Below, one piece after another: positions 12,701-23,576 of a stretch of DNA of 64,000 bases. How positions within the stretch are numbered: position 1 is the stretch's first letter; each line of letters begins with the position of its first letter. A model generated the notes under the pieces. That model was not told the origin of the DNA and did not search any database. It worked only from the letters and a program-made list of their open reading frames with translations. The translations under genes were made by a program, and so were the position numbers. The stretch covers positions 7,688,001-7,752,000 of the forward strand of contig OX387203.1 of the NCBI GenBank assembly GCA_947561715.1, written 5' to 3'. Source of the stretch: Ascidia mentula (taxonomy: Eukaryota; Chordata; Ascidiacea; Phlebobranchia; Ascidiidae).

Positions 12701-15700
12701 GATGACCACTCAGCGATGGATTTATTCCTCCGAGTGTTACCACACGTACACAATGGGCAGAATTGAAATCTGCGACCCAAGGAGAATGAGCCTGGACGCC
12801 ACCGTCGATTTTCCTCTTTTGAAATCAACTGCAAACTGGAGGTTCGAGGACAACAGATGGCATGGAACAACTTTGTTTGATATGTACCAACCGACAGGCG
12901 CTTGCTGCAAGCCGTGGTACCACTTTACCGAATCATTTGACTTGGAGTGGATAAGCACGCCAGACTTTGTAAGCGGATCTTACAACATTACTTCGCATCT
13001 TATGTGGCCTATGGATGTCTCCACGACATTAGTGTGGACGATGAAACCAAACGAGGACCGCACAGCCAAAACCACAACGATCAGTATAGGAATGCAAGAC
13101 AACCTTCCGATTACGCTTGTGCACAGTCCTGCCTCAAACATGATGAACCACGTCCGTATTACTTCAGGCAACCAGTTGATTTTGAACAGTGACATGGTCG
13201 TATCCAATTGCCTCAGTCAAGTGGAAGTGATCTGTATTCCTTCTAGAATTCAGCTTTCCAACTTGGATGTCAACCTTCCAATAACAGCCATGCTCCGTAC
13301 GATTCCAATGCTTAAAGGACTTGTCCCCGACAACGGAATGTTCGATTTGAGTCTCGAAAATTCCGGAGCCACCATGACCATTACCTGCGCAAATTCTGCC
13401 TGTACCATCACCACCAATGTCCAGATGAACGGTCCATCGATGCCTGAAAATCTGATAATGGACAGCACCTTTACGATGTCAGTGGAAACGTGGCATTATC
13501 GCATGACACTCAATCACTGGGACGCAATGAACACTTGGACTTGGACACCCGCAACTATGGCTTTCATCTGCGAAACGACTATGACCACACCATGGTAAAG
13601 TGCTACTAATACGATTAGTTAGTAATGAATTGCAGATACATCACAATGTACACTATAGTAAGTGTGAATGTATGTTAGGTGCGGACAGTACAACTACAAC
13701 TATTTTTTCTCCAAAAAAAATTGACTTACTGTGAAAAAATCTCAATATACTTAATATTCCCAATAACTAACGCAAGTGTTTATTTTTCACGGACTACGTG
13801 TTACAAGAGTCGCCACCTTCGTGCATGAGAAATACCACGTTATAGGTACGCGCTGCCACTTTGCAAACAACTTAACATATTCCTGCATACAGGGTTAAGC
13901 ATCGCTCTACACTACACTGCCCAGGACCCCTTATGCTGGATGAAATGACCTTTATGCTGAAGACTATGGGTGACATGCGGGACGTTCTTCCAATCGATAT
14001 TGACCTAGAGTACCACCGTCACACATCAGCAGGCACATGGAATCTTAACCTGCGGTCATGCTCCATAAGCATTCCTTCATTTATGGTTTTTAATGTGTCA
14101 CTCGGGGTTGACGGCACCTTGACGCCAATACGACTTAGATGGGAGATAAGCACAGCCAGGTAGTAATTGCATTATTTAAGATTAAATATATTTCCAATAA
14201 TGACACAAAGTTGAATTAACCATCAAAAGTGAAATTTTGTGAATATTTTTTTGCTGAAATTTGGTTCCTCCTTCTATCGGTGTTTGTGTTCCTTGTTCTC
14301 AGAAATATTGTTTTCAGTTACCCGATGCTCAACCACATTGTGTCGGTCGTCCTTCGCACCACTGTTCCTTCCGAGCAATGGACATGCAACCTGATGATCA
14401 GCAACATCTTCCTGTGGACAAAGACCACCTGGAATCTCACTCCAAGATCTGTTGTCCTTAACGATCTAGTGACTGGACTTCCGGACAATCCACATGGTGT
14501 CAATATCCGCTATGAGTTAGAGGCAGCCACAAGCACAAAAATTGCAGTGTTGACTTACAATGACAGAAATACTGTTTACCAGTGCACAGGCAGACCAATG
14601 CAGACCACGCCCAACACTTTGGCTGTCACCTGTACGAGAACGGAGGTAATTCTGGATTTGCTCTATTTCATCCCGTTTTTAGATATTACTTTAATAAGAA
14701 AGAATAATGTAATCCTATGTTTGTTTTTACTGATTTTTAGCTGTGGTATTATGCACCATATAAGACTGTGCAACTCTTAGCAATTGCTTACTTTTGGCAA
14801 CTTACGTGGTGTTTATTTTCAGTACGTTTGTTGCCAAAGGAAAACAACTGGTGAGAGTGCTATAGTCTTATAAATATTTGGCACAAAAAAATTATCAATA
14901 ACTCCTCACTCACTTGTAACTATTTTAGCCAACTCCTGCAAAGGCACCAGCAAGGCCCGTTACCGTTGCTGAATGGCAAATGGATGCGAGTTACATGATT
15001 GGCTACGATGTTCCCAACGCTGACTGGCTTAGAGTTCTTAAATTCCTTGTCACATTCAACACCAGCCGTTTGATGGATCAACCATGGCTGGAGGAAACCC
15101 TCAGAACGGTAAAATGCCTGTTCTGTTATGGGGCGTATACTCCTTCAAGTTTCACCAAGAAATTGTGTAGTAAAACTGTTTTTTCATTCAATTCAGAGAT
15201 TCCATGTCAGTGATCCTGACCTGTGTACACGACTTTCAACGTACATTTGCAACGCAAACAAGAGACTAATAGACACCTGGAGGAACAGAATGGACCCAAA
15301 ACTAGGTCAAAACACGTCAAGGAGTTGGAGTTAGATAGCATTTTGATTAACATTTACACTTATCTTTTGCAGTGAGCAACGTTTTGAACAAGTTCTATCA
15401 GCTTGGAAAGCCGTATTATTCTTACGCGAAGCCTTACCTTAAGCCAATCGTCAAATACTTGAGTAAAGACTATTTGCAAATTGGGTTGAAAACAGTCGGA
15501 AACGACGAGGTGTTCGTTATGAATGTAACTTGCCCCGAGTAAGTAAACAACGCAATGTCCTCAAAGTATAGAATAAGCAAGGGATCATTCGTAGACATCT
15601 GTGAAAGTAGCTGTTCTGTACTAAGTAACTTCTCAATTCATTTCACAAAGACTAATTGCAACCAGAATGCAAAATATTATAAATACCCAAACTAAGGTCA

Positions 15701-18700
15701 AGGCCAATAACGCTTTGGAAATGTGGTCAAATGCTACTCTAAACTTTCGAAAATTATAGATGCAAACGAGTAACCGCCACCATTGAAATCAAATTGTCTA
15801 TGGATGCACATGAACGACCGATCATTACCGTGACCTGTACAACCCCGAAGATGACTGCAACTACGACCCTCACCACTACGTAATCTTATTTTATGTTTGT
15901 TGTATAAAGTGGAATTTCATCTTAGCAATCGGAAGTATGCATGCAGTCTTAACAAAAAGAATATTATTGCAGCTAAATAATTTATATTAAAGTGGGATAC
16001 ACGAGAGAATAAAAAATATCATGATATTTCCAGGGTTGTTGAATACCAAAAGGTCTTAAAGCGAACGTAAAATCGTGTATGGCCACAATACAGAGAAAAA
16101 AACACACTGTATACGTTCAAAACGTAAGCAAACACAAATAAAAAATTCAATTATCCAGATTCCCAATTCGTCCTGTGAGTTTGCATTGGGTGATGGGGAC
16201 GAACGAGGTTTCAATGACTACAGAGACCGACGAACACGACACATTGATGGGAATGACGATGACAGCGAAAATGGGTACCGGGCGCGCGATTCGCTGCGTC
16301 GCAGAAAGAGCTTCTGCCACTACAATGTCGATGCCATGCGTTTGCAACAAGCTGGAGGTAGCAAAATATGTCTTTACTGTTTCAAAAGTATGTAAGTCTA
16401 AAACTTAGTAATATTTCACGAAAGGATTGTTTGGCAGTATCGCCCCATTGCAGAGGTCCTTGCTTGGCGATCACAGCTATCGTATCGCGATCATTAGGTT
16501 TGCAGCCTAGCTCGATCAGCAACTTTTTCCTGACAAGTCGGAGCATGATTTGAAAAATCAAACTCCCGGTAAGGTTTGAACTCACGATCCTGGGCCAACC
16601 AGGCCCAACGCTCTACCAATTGAGCTACAGGAGATCAAATCTTGCTCCGACTTGTCAGGAAAAAGTGACTGATCTATCTAGGCTGCAATGCCTGGTTTGC
16701 AAAGCCTGCAAACCTAATAAGTTTAAAACTTTTAGGATTTTCTGTGATTTATCAGCTTTTTTTCTTTAGGGTGATACCTTGGGACCAGAAGTTGCCCGAT
16801 TCAACATTCCAATTCTCTTCATGGAGGCACTTTACGCTAAAATAAACGAGTACAGCGCATATGCTGTGCTCAAGAACATTCCAGCTAAAATCAAACAGGT
16901 AAACAGCAAAGTCGTGTGCGAGTTAGTAAAAAATAGTGAACGAATTAAATGCACCTTGTGCTAAATCGTCACAATCGATTGCCTCTAATACGTATTTATA
17001 AATGACCAGTTTTTTACACAAAGGATTTGCTTTAATAAGGTGTATTTAAGTAAGAAATTGACGAAATATGTATTCCTGCATACTGTAATAACATGCTGAA
17101 ACCATTCCTAAAGCAAGTGCTCTGTGTGAATTAGTACTGGAATTGCAGTGATTTTTTCTCGCAATTCATTGGTTTTAGATTCAAATATATAACTAGAAGT
17201 CATTTAAAATACTCCAACTATAACATAGTTTGCCGCTTACTGTACACAGGATTTGGCTCTAAGTGTCGAAGCAGCACATAAACTGGACCTGTACATCGCA
17301 AATTTAAAACAGTATGTCTTCAATCAGTTGTATCCCGTTTACGGTAAGGCCACATCTTATAAGAGGTTTTCGAAACTAACATATATATCAAAACTTGAAA
17401 CAGGAGAAAGCTCTGTTGTATTGGGAAGAATAAATCTTGGAATTGCCAGTGTTACGATAATCATGGAAACGCCAAACAACAACATCCATACTGGATGGAA
17501 ATTGGTAGTTTCCTCTGTTGAGTAAGTTAACAAGTCCCAGTTTGTTAATCTCCATTTTAACTGTAACTAGTTAATAACCTACGCTATGCGGTAGTTAATC
17601 CTTTTAAGGCTGCATTTGCAATTTGTTGCTCTCAAGGACCTGTGTGTTATTACTATTTCGCGTGTCGGATGTTTTTATATTTTCCAACACTCATTTGGGG
17701 CATATAAACAGCATGTTTTATCCTAATCATCAACTCCTTTTTTACACTCTTTGCCATTGCTTTTCTATGCAGAGAAAAACTATATTTAGATGCAGTAATC
17801 TGTAACGATTTACTTCTTGTAACAGAATTCCGGAGTTAAACCAAGAGATGAAGATATCCCTGCTCAACGTTGGCAATGAACCAATACTTAACCTTTACAC
17901 CATGAACCAATTTTATTGGATGTACGGCAACTGGAACGTAAGGTACAGGAATGACCTTTTACATGTGGATTTGAAGTGACAAAAGCATATGCGTTGTTTC
18001 CACATAATTTAGATGTTTCAATGCGTTTAACTATCGTGTTTCATTACAGAACATGGGAGTTTTTCAACGCATCGTTCTCACTAGTGGGCAGTAGTGAGTG
18101 TGTCAACATTACCACAAGGCGATCTAATGCAGATCGAACTATTCGGGAATTCGAGATTCGATTCAAAGACATTAACGGTTCCCCCTATACGTGTATTGTT
18201 AACACCGAGAGGGCGATTAGATTGACCTGCAACGTAGAGGTACAGAACTTTAACAGTTCCTTTACGCGTTCCTTTTCATTCCGTCCAAGAAAGGCATTAA
18301 AATACGTTTTATGTGCCAATGTTTGATGTGCACATTGAGGCTTTTTATTTGGAGATTTGTCAAGATGTCTGCGTATCTATAAGTTCTGCGAGTAAACGCG
18401 TATATTATGATAGGTTGAAGGCGTTACACACCAAGTATGCAATGTGGAGTGGAGCAAAGAAATTTTCGGAATGAAGGGCCTTATGGTTGCTTCAATGATG
18501 ACAACACCAATGGTTTATCAAGCAGCAGTTCGACCAACCGAGTTCAAACGCAAATTCAGGAGGGTAAGATTATATGCAAACTAATGTCCCAACAAAAACG
18601 GTTTGTGGCAGATACAACCAATGTTGGCAATAAGGATATGAAACTGTTTGTGGGCTCCTGATTCAATTCAATAAAATCGATTTATTGCACAACAAGATTC

Positions 18701-21700
18701 AACGCTCAAAAATGTTTGCAGTGGTTCAGTATCACGAACAGGGAAGCGAGCGATGCGCTGTGCGATTACATCAGTATGACATGCCAAAAACTTGTGAATT
18801 ACATGAACGACCGTTCTGCCCATTACATCGTCAAGTACAACGTTGCCTACATGGCCAAATATTACAACAAAGGTGAGTTCCACCAGGGGCGGATGTAGGG
18901 GAGACCGAATGATCCCACAGACAAAAGGGTTGTGTAAGATTGAGCCTGCTTTGTCTGGGGTATAAATGACTTTCTTCTCGTCTAGCGACCAAAATTGTCA
19001 TTAATAGGTCACAACAGGTTACAAAGCAACTTTATCTTTGTGTTAAAGTGCACTCAAAGTGCACTCAAAGTGCACTCAAAGTGCACTCAAAGTGCAATCA
19101 AAGTGCACTTAGTTTCCGCGAATCCTGGAGTCAACAGCAACATGTTGTGTTTCTATTTAAGAACTGGCCAAGATGTTCTTCGAGAGTTGGATGTCATCCA
19201 ACGACTTCATCCTGTACCGGACGACACTCGAACGGTTTATAAATAATGCGATCTCTCAGTTTGGTCGGGCGCTCCTGGACAATTTGGTGGAGAAGATCCT
19301 ACAAATCGAAAGCTATTATCGCAAGGTTTAGTTTTCTCGTCGACTTTACTTCTTTTAAGTCAAACAGAAATATATGTTTGTATAAGCAACTGTAAAATCT
19401 AAACACATAATTTCGTGAAAATCATAATGTCAATGGTTATACTTGGGTTTTATAAAGCTATGGATAGAATGTAAAGTCGTGCAATTTTGGGAGAACAATA
19501 TAAGCAACATGTCCAGTAGCATTAGAAAAACATATCCATTCATATAATAGCTAAGTCAAAAAAAAATTTCAGATGACTATAACGATTGTGTGACACTTGT
19601 TTATTGAAATCATTTTACAAAATCCTCGCATCTTATTTACAGGTGAAAAGATTAAGTTACGTTTTCTTGGACAAATTACCAAGCACTAACGTGTTGGTCA
19701 GCTACAAAGTGAAAGATTACATTCATCTGATGCACACCACCACTGAGGTATGTACACTAAACCGATACAAAATAATTATGGGTTTTAAATATTATCCAAA
19801 GTATTTTCTTCACAGAACGTTCATTTTTACCACTACGAGTATGCAACCAAGTTATTGACACAGACCAGTCCCATTGCGCGTTTTTGGAATTTTTTGCAGC
19901 GCAGCTGGGGCATCAACCTTGGGTGGCTTTTGTTTAACTCGCAAGGTAAGCTGCAAAATTCTGGTGACCCCGATGCAGCAGTAGTTTATCCGTGTTCACA
20001 TCTTTGCAGGACCTATTTATTACAACATTCTGACACCTACCATAAACCAAGTAATTACAAGCAATGGAGTTTATTTGGAGTTGCCTACACCAGAGGAAAA
20101 CAGCCAGTGTAGCTATGTTTACGTCACCGACCCAGCGCGCAATCGTTTCAGCGTCATTTCCAAAGGAAGAAACCTGATCTTGGGTATGCGCGTGTCTAAT
20201 GTAACTATATGACCTAAAGGCAAGCATGTATATGGAGATGAATCTTACATACAACAATGCATTTCGCCGTTTCTGTGTGCATACAACGCATGAGTCAATT
20301 TGGTCCTCCCACGTATACCGATTAGATGGGGAATGTTGTCAAACAAAGAAAACAGCATCAAGTAGCGCATTGTATATAGCTGCAACAAATGCTTTGACCT
20401 GTCCTAAACCTTTGCACATTTCCTCAACGTTTTTTCATGGCAATTGTACTTATTCTGATAATGCCCACAATTCCCACAAATGCAGGTAGAAGTTTGGCTG
20501 ACTTAGCTGAAGGTTTACAAGTGACCGCGCCACGGAGGATATAGACATATGTTGTAATTCGCTTTTTATTACAGCTTTGCCCGGCAAACTCATTGAGCTC
20601 GCAAGCTCTCGTACAGCCTACGTCACCACAACCTCCCGCCAACTGGTCAACTTACCTTACGTCGCTGATGACGTGATTTGTGGTTACCGAGGAGACAAGG
20701 CGTACTGCCAGTGCCCATACTTAAGCCTGGTGATAAAGTTTGCCGCCAACAATCGATCCCTTAGAAGTATTAGGGTAGGTATTGATCTGCTGTTTTCCGT
20801 GATTTCATAACAGTACGTTTGCATTGATTTATTTGGTCAATTGTAACAACCGATGCTGAATTTGAGTAAATAAACTTCAAAATAACGCCGCGTTTTCACA
20901 ATAATTTAGCCCGGCTTAATGTCGCCTAAACGTATTGAACTAAAGTGGTATAAAGTGTTCGGCAATAATCTTGCTACTTTATTTTGCCATTTCAAAAGGT
21001 CCGCGTTTGCTTGCTTCCTAATCTTACATTATCATGTGGTTTAATTGAAAGCAAACCCCAGATTTTATTGAGTTTTTGTGGTGTTTCCCCAGCTTTACAA
21101 CGAAGTCAGTTACGTCATCGGAGCAATGGGCACCATGGCGGATGGGAGGATCCCCACTCTTTTCTTGCCTAATGGCGATGAAGCCCAAACTACAACCGAA
21201 CTGTTGAACGCTTATAGCCTCAAAGAGAACTGCGCTAGAGTCATGTCTGTAAGTTGACCATTTCTTGGAATAGTCGCCATATATTTAACGGGACGAAACT
21301 GCTGTGAAAAGACATTTGTTATATTTTCTTTGTGCTGTACTTAACCACATATATATTCTGCATTTAATTCCGTTTTCAAATAGGCTACTGTTTAACATAA
21401 TATCAAAATTATGTTTGAGCAGTTAGTATAGCAGCTTTTTACGAATGCAAAAATCTTATGGGGGAAAGGTTCTTTTAAACAGTATTTATATGAGATGTCA
21501 GCACTTGAGTTGCTTGAAAGTGTGACGCACTCTTTAAAAATGTCAAATATTCCTTTAGCATATTCCTATGCACTGGGATGCGGAGTCCCGCGGTGTCGCC
21601 GCATGCGAAAGCAACCTTCCATCGAACCTCCCGGCACATTATTCTGTCCACTACGCTACGTACAAGAAAGCCTGTTCGCTTGGTAACGTGGGCGAATACC

Positions 21701-23576
21701 CTGTCGATCCATGCTGGTATCGCCAAGTATTCTCCCAATACATGAGGTCTATGATGGATTCGAACTACATGCACTGCTGTACGTTTTGTTGTAAATTTAG
21801 CAGAAAAATTGAGTTTTATGTCAATTTGTATTATCATTTCTCTATGCTGTGCTTTCATTTAGGTCCAAGCCCCGTGCACAAGTCCCTGTATATCATGTTA
21901 TCATTGAGTGCGGACTCCAATCGCATTTCAGCTGCAAAGGTGGCTCGCAAAATTGCCATGAAATCTAAGAGGTCCGACGCGGTAAGTTAACATTCTGCCT
22001 TGCCACAAATCAACTTCAATTTAATAAACACTATTTCCGGGGTAAGTATATGGATATATAGCAGTGTTGTATTCTAGCCGAAATCGCCCAACTGTGCTTC
22101 GTATTTTTCGAAATCTACCAGATATTGATCAATCATTTAAAGTTGCATCGCAGCATTTGCTGGATCACAGCCACATTTACGTAATAAGCCAAAGCGAGAT
22201 ACGAAAAGTCACGCTTTGGTGAGATTTGAACTCAAAACAAGACTTTGAAACAACGCTGCTCACCAGTCTGGGTGCAGTGGAGCCTTGACTCAAGCGCACA
22301 ATTTGTAGAGGCCCGGGCATTCCTTTGAATCTCATTTGCGCTAGTAATATTTATTACCTACAGGACTATTTATTACTTAGTGTTCGTTTAAATAATGGGA
22401 AAACTAAAAAAATGCCAGTATTATATCACCTTCAATATTGTATCGTGCCTTTCTTCTTTTCTTATCTAAACAGAACCATCATATATTAAAATTTCGTCCG
22501 CAATGATAAAAAAGCCAAATATGTATGCAGGCATACGACTCCATCTACTTGGTAACTTACGGGGCGACTGAAGCTTCTTCCCACCCAACGGTGTTAGATC
22601 TTACCGAAATGAGCGATAACGAGATCCGCCAGGTCATTCGTGATCTGCATATCAACGGTCCACGCTACAGTCACGAGTCTACCCTTGAAGCTCTCCGATA
22701 CATGGCAGAGCATTACAGATCGGCCAGCGGAGCGGCTGTGGCAAAAACCATCGCCTTGATCGCCCCCGAGAAACCCCGCGAGGTATACTGTGTGTTGGGA
22801 TTATAGATTTCTGGCTGCTTATGGGATATTAAATGAACGTGTTAGTAGAGACGATTAGACGTGCCAGGCCAGACACGCATAACGATTGATTTGACGATGT
22901 TACAAGACATTGTTGCCTTTCCATATTCAAACAAACTTTGAACGGTCAAAAATACATTTTTAGGGGTAATAAAATGTTCGGGGACATATGGGTCATAAAA
23001 TGTTCGTTAATTTATGCACAGTGTATAATTTTTGCATGTAATGATAGACCGTGTATGTTGCAAATAATTTGTTAGGATGCTTGATATTTGGTATATTTTT
23101 GTCAGAACTGCGGTATGACCGACATGAATGCGCTCATTGAGGACCTGGTCGGTGACTCCACATCGGTATTCATGTACTCCCGTCTCACACAAGAACAGTG
23201 TAAACAGATGAGGATTAACCTTGTTCTAAACACGGGAGGTGAGTGGTTCTTTACATCAGGTTTCAACTACGAAACCGGCTTTTAATATTTAAAAAGCCGA
23301 TTTAACAGCATTTCCTTCTTTTTCGTTTTTTTTCGCCTGGGCTATTTTATTGCCAAAGTATCCCATAATAATTTATTAAGCACAAAGATAACCGACGTAA
23401 TGTTGATCCGCAGTTCTATTTAATGTTAATTGACTTTGTACCATTGACAATAAACCGCAGGTATCACTTTACCTTTGACGTTTGTAGGTGTTTGCGTAAC
23501 AAAGTCAACCCGCGTCATGGTGCAGTTCATGGATGAACAGGTTACACACCTCTCGAAACTCCAACGAAGCTGTTAA
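788..23576 (+). CDS. Large lipid transfer protein (apolipophorin/apoB/vitellogenin family) with C-terminal VWD and VWA-like domains, 5'-partial
   Basis: Forty-two exons can be chained with agreeing phases: 788-1052, 1342-1555, 2215-2386, 2718-2884, 3265-3391, 3643-3714(?), 3975-4333, 4679-4897, 5026-5163, 5424-5638, 6061-6243, 6558-6672, 6820-6960, 7433-7744, 8157-8285, 8424-9890, 10108-11816, 12011-13594, 13893-14159, 14318-14645, 14929-15108, 15197-15305, 15373-15538, 15760-15879, 16159-16357, 16770-16898, 17250-17521, 17826-17942, 18050-18239, 18414-18563, 18722-18872, 19162-19325, 19643-19747, 19816-19945, 20010-20183, 20575-20774, 21093-21248, 21559-21778, 21863-21981, 22531-22782, 23106-23238, 23488-23576. 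This gives about 3,900 codons with no internal stop, ending Arg-Ser-Cys-stop. Family members are secreted and package lipid into lipoprotein or yolk particles. The first exon opens with an acceptor site and starts at the superhelix, so signal peptide and N-terminal beta-barrel (roughly 280 residues) lie upstream. The donor of exon 6 is the least certain junction. Confidence 0.85.
1796..1838 (-). other. Short retroelement fossil with Penelope-type hammerhead-like motif
   Basis: On the minus strand this reads CTGAGGAAGTCTCG, a small hairpin, then GACGAAACGTCGG. The pairing of CTGAnGA with GAAACGTC is the core layout of hammerhead motifs known from Penelope-like retroelements. A related piece in the other orientation lies at 7165-7200. 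It is a small broken remnant with no coding part recognised nearby. Confidence 0.35.
3975..6960 (+). CDS. LLTP exons 7-13: lipid-cavity beta-sheet region (DUF1943-like)
   Basis: About 450 residues of alternating hydrophobic strands. Exon 10 carries TASPTSIGLPHVQ, and PTSxGLP is the hallmark of the beta-sheet domain in vitellogenins, apolipophorins and apoB. Exon 12 has CAKTCLESNC and exon 13 starts NCFNHPVDIG; such clustered cysteines make local disulfides in this part of the family. All seven exons join in frame (phases 0,0,0,2,2,0,0 at their ends). The sheets line the cavity closed by the helical arch and contact lipid; secretion through the ER/Golgi is implied by family knowledge. Confidence 0.7.
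7165..7200 (+). other. Second short fossil with the same hammerhead-like motif
   Basis: Plus-strand CTGAAGTCTCG, a short hairpin, then GACGAAACGTCG, sharing the order and spacing of the piece at 1796-1838 but oriented oppositely. It sits in the intron between LLTP exons 13 and 14. Broken remnant; no coding part recognised. Confidence 0.3.
7433..15879 (+). CDS. LLTP exons 14-24: long beta-strand lipid-binding middle with three giant exons
   Basis: Three exons of 1467, 1709 and 1584 nt (8424-9890, 10108-11816, 12011-13594) contrast with the 70-360 nt exons on either side. They encode amphipathic beta-strand repeats with no recognised catalytic motif, as expected for the middle part of apolipophorin/apoB proteins that spreads on the lipid surface. 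Composition is striking: many Met, Thr and Trp residues, and scattered Cys pairs such as NVCNQCHN and CKCSAEAPCPC. The 9890 donor (GTTGGA) is weak but keeps phase 0 into the acceptor at 10107. Exon 24 ends in a Thr-rich run and could be misread as terminal because TAA overlaps the GTAATC donor; using the donor joins in frame to 16159. Confidence 0.7.
16159..19945 (+). CDS. LLTP exons 25-34: region between beta-sheet middle and VWD domain
   Basis: Ten exons encode about 535 residues. Exons 26-34 include amphipathic helical stretches, for example EVARFNIPILFMEALYAKI, KLDLYIANLKQYVFNQLYPV and NAISQFGRALLDNLVEKIL, resembling the helix-rich lipid-binding segments that precede the VWD domain in apolipophorins. 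Exon 25 (16159-16357) uses acceptor TTATCCAG, starts in phase 2 and is Met/Thr-rich, ending in CVCNKLE. All junctions are in frame. The intron after exon 25 contains the foldback repeat with a tRNA-like apex, and the intron before exon 32 contains the 11-bp minisatellite. Confidence 0.65.
16437..16720. mobile_element. Foldback repeat (copy 2 of the family at 560-726) with tRNA-like apex
   Basis: The left arm, about 16437-16562, is homologous to the interior of the element at 560-726 (shared ATCGCCCCA, TTGGCGATCACAGCT, TGACAAGTCGGAGC, TGAAAAATCAA). The right arm, about 16635-16720, is an inverted version of the left: CTTGCTCCGACTTGTCAGGA mirrors TCCTGACAAGTCGGAGCATG, and further out TAGGCTGCA mirrors TGCAGCCTA. 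Between the arms lies the tRNA-like sequence on the minus strand. The element is inside the LLTP intron 16358-16769. It is noncoding. Confidence 0.65.
16562..16634 (-). tRNA. tRNA-Thr(GGT)-like sequence, probably a SINE head or pseudo-tRNA
   Basis: The 73-nt minus-strand sequence folds as a cloverleaf. The acceptor stem is TCTCCTG against CGGGAGT with 6 of 7 paired; TA then D-arm GCTC/GAGC with loop AATTGGTA; anticodon stem TGGGC/GCCCA with loop CTGGTTG (U33 present, anticodon GGT); T-arm GTGAG/CTTAC with loop TTCAAAC. A-box TAGCTCAATTGG and B-box GAGTTCAAACC are good. Two bases instead of one separate the D and anticodon stems, the outer acceptor pair is lost, and it sits at the apex of an inverted repeat, so I favour a transposon-borne tRNA-derived sequence over a working tRNA gene. 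Confidence 0.5.
19045..19110. repeat. 11-bp minisatellite (AAAGTGCACTC)n
   Basis: Six head-to-tail units of 11 bp starting at 19045: four exact copies of AAAGTGCACTC, then two with one substitution each. It lies in the LLTP intron just upstream of the exon that starts at 19162. The unit contains the palindrome AGTGCACT. Confidence 0.9.
20010..21248 (+). CDS. LLTP exons 35-37: von Willebrand factor type D domain
   Basis: About 177 residues. Exon 35 shows NSQCSYVYVTDPARNRFSVI, fitting the VWD opening C.Y.L..D.....F.V. Exon 36 has strands ending in QLVNLPYV and the cysteines CGYRGDKAYCQCPY. Exon 37 contains SYVIGAMGTMADGRIPTLF then LPNGDEA and ENCARV, matching the VWD C-terminal pattern V.GL.GN.DG....D...PDG......F...W....C, though with Gly-Ala-Met in place of the usual GLCG. 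VWD domains occur near the C-terminus of insect apolipophorins and vitellogenins, which supports the family call and the orientation. Introns are 64, 391 and 318 nt. Ca-binding and disulfide details cannot be settled from sequence alone. Confidence 0.75.
21559..23576 (+). CDS. LLTP exons 38-42: Cys-rich segment plus VWA-like domain, then stop
   Basis: Exon 38 (73 residues) has Cys in AACES, KKACSL, DPCWYRQ and MHCC, a C8-like Cys-rich segment after VWD. Exons 39-40 look like a von Willebrand A (Rossmann-type) fold: hydrophobic strand KSLYIMLSLSADSNRISAAK, helix, strand YDSIYLVTYGA, then DLTEMSDNEIRQVIRDL, HESTLEALRYMAEHY and strand AVAKTIALIAPEK. The metal site DxSxS is not intact; the matching stretch reads SLSAD. 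Exon 41 begins NCGMTDMNALIEDL, which fits the final VWA strand and helix. Exon 42 ends at TAA 23574-23576. This tail is not a standard part of the family that I know of. Confidence 0.6.
22204..22285 (-). repeat. tRNA-like SINE head
   Basis: On the minus strand an A-box-like TGCACCCAGACTGGTGAGC is followed by a B-box-like GAGTTCAAATCTC at pol III spacing, with a terminal TCACC. The anticodon region does not fold cleanly. It lies in the LLTP intron between exons 39 and 40. Most likely the head of a decayed short interspersed element. Confidence 0.4.

Noticed and set aside
14823-14850. 28-nt micro-exon between LLTP exons 20 and 21
   Set aside because: Including it breaks the frame, whereas 14645 joins directly to 14929 in phase 0.
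15760-15882. End of the lipid transfer gene at TAA 15880-15882
   Set aside because: The TAA overlaps a GTAATC donor; splicing there to 16159 keeps the frame and leads on to the VWD domain expected for the family.
16562-16634. Working nuclear tRNA-Thr gene
   Set aside because: It has an imperfect acceptor stem, an extra base before the anticodon stem, and lies as the apex of a foldback transposon-like repeat; a tRNA-derived element is more likely, though not proven.
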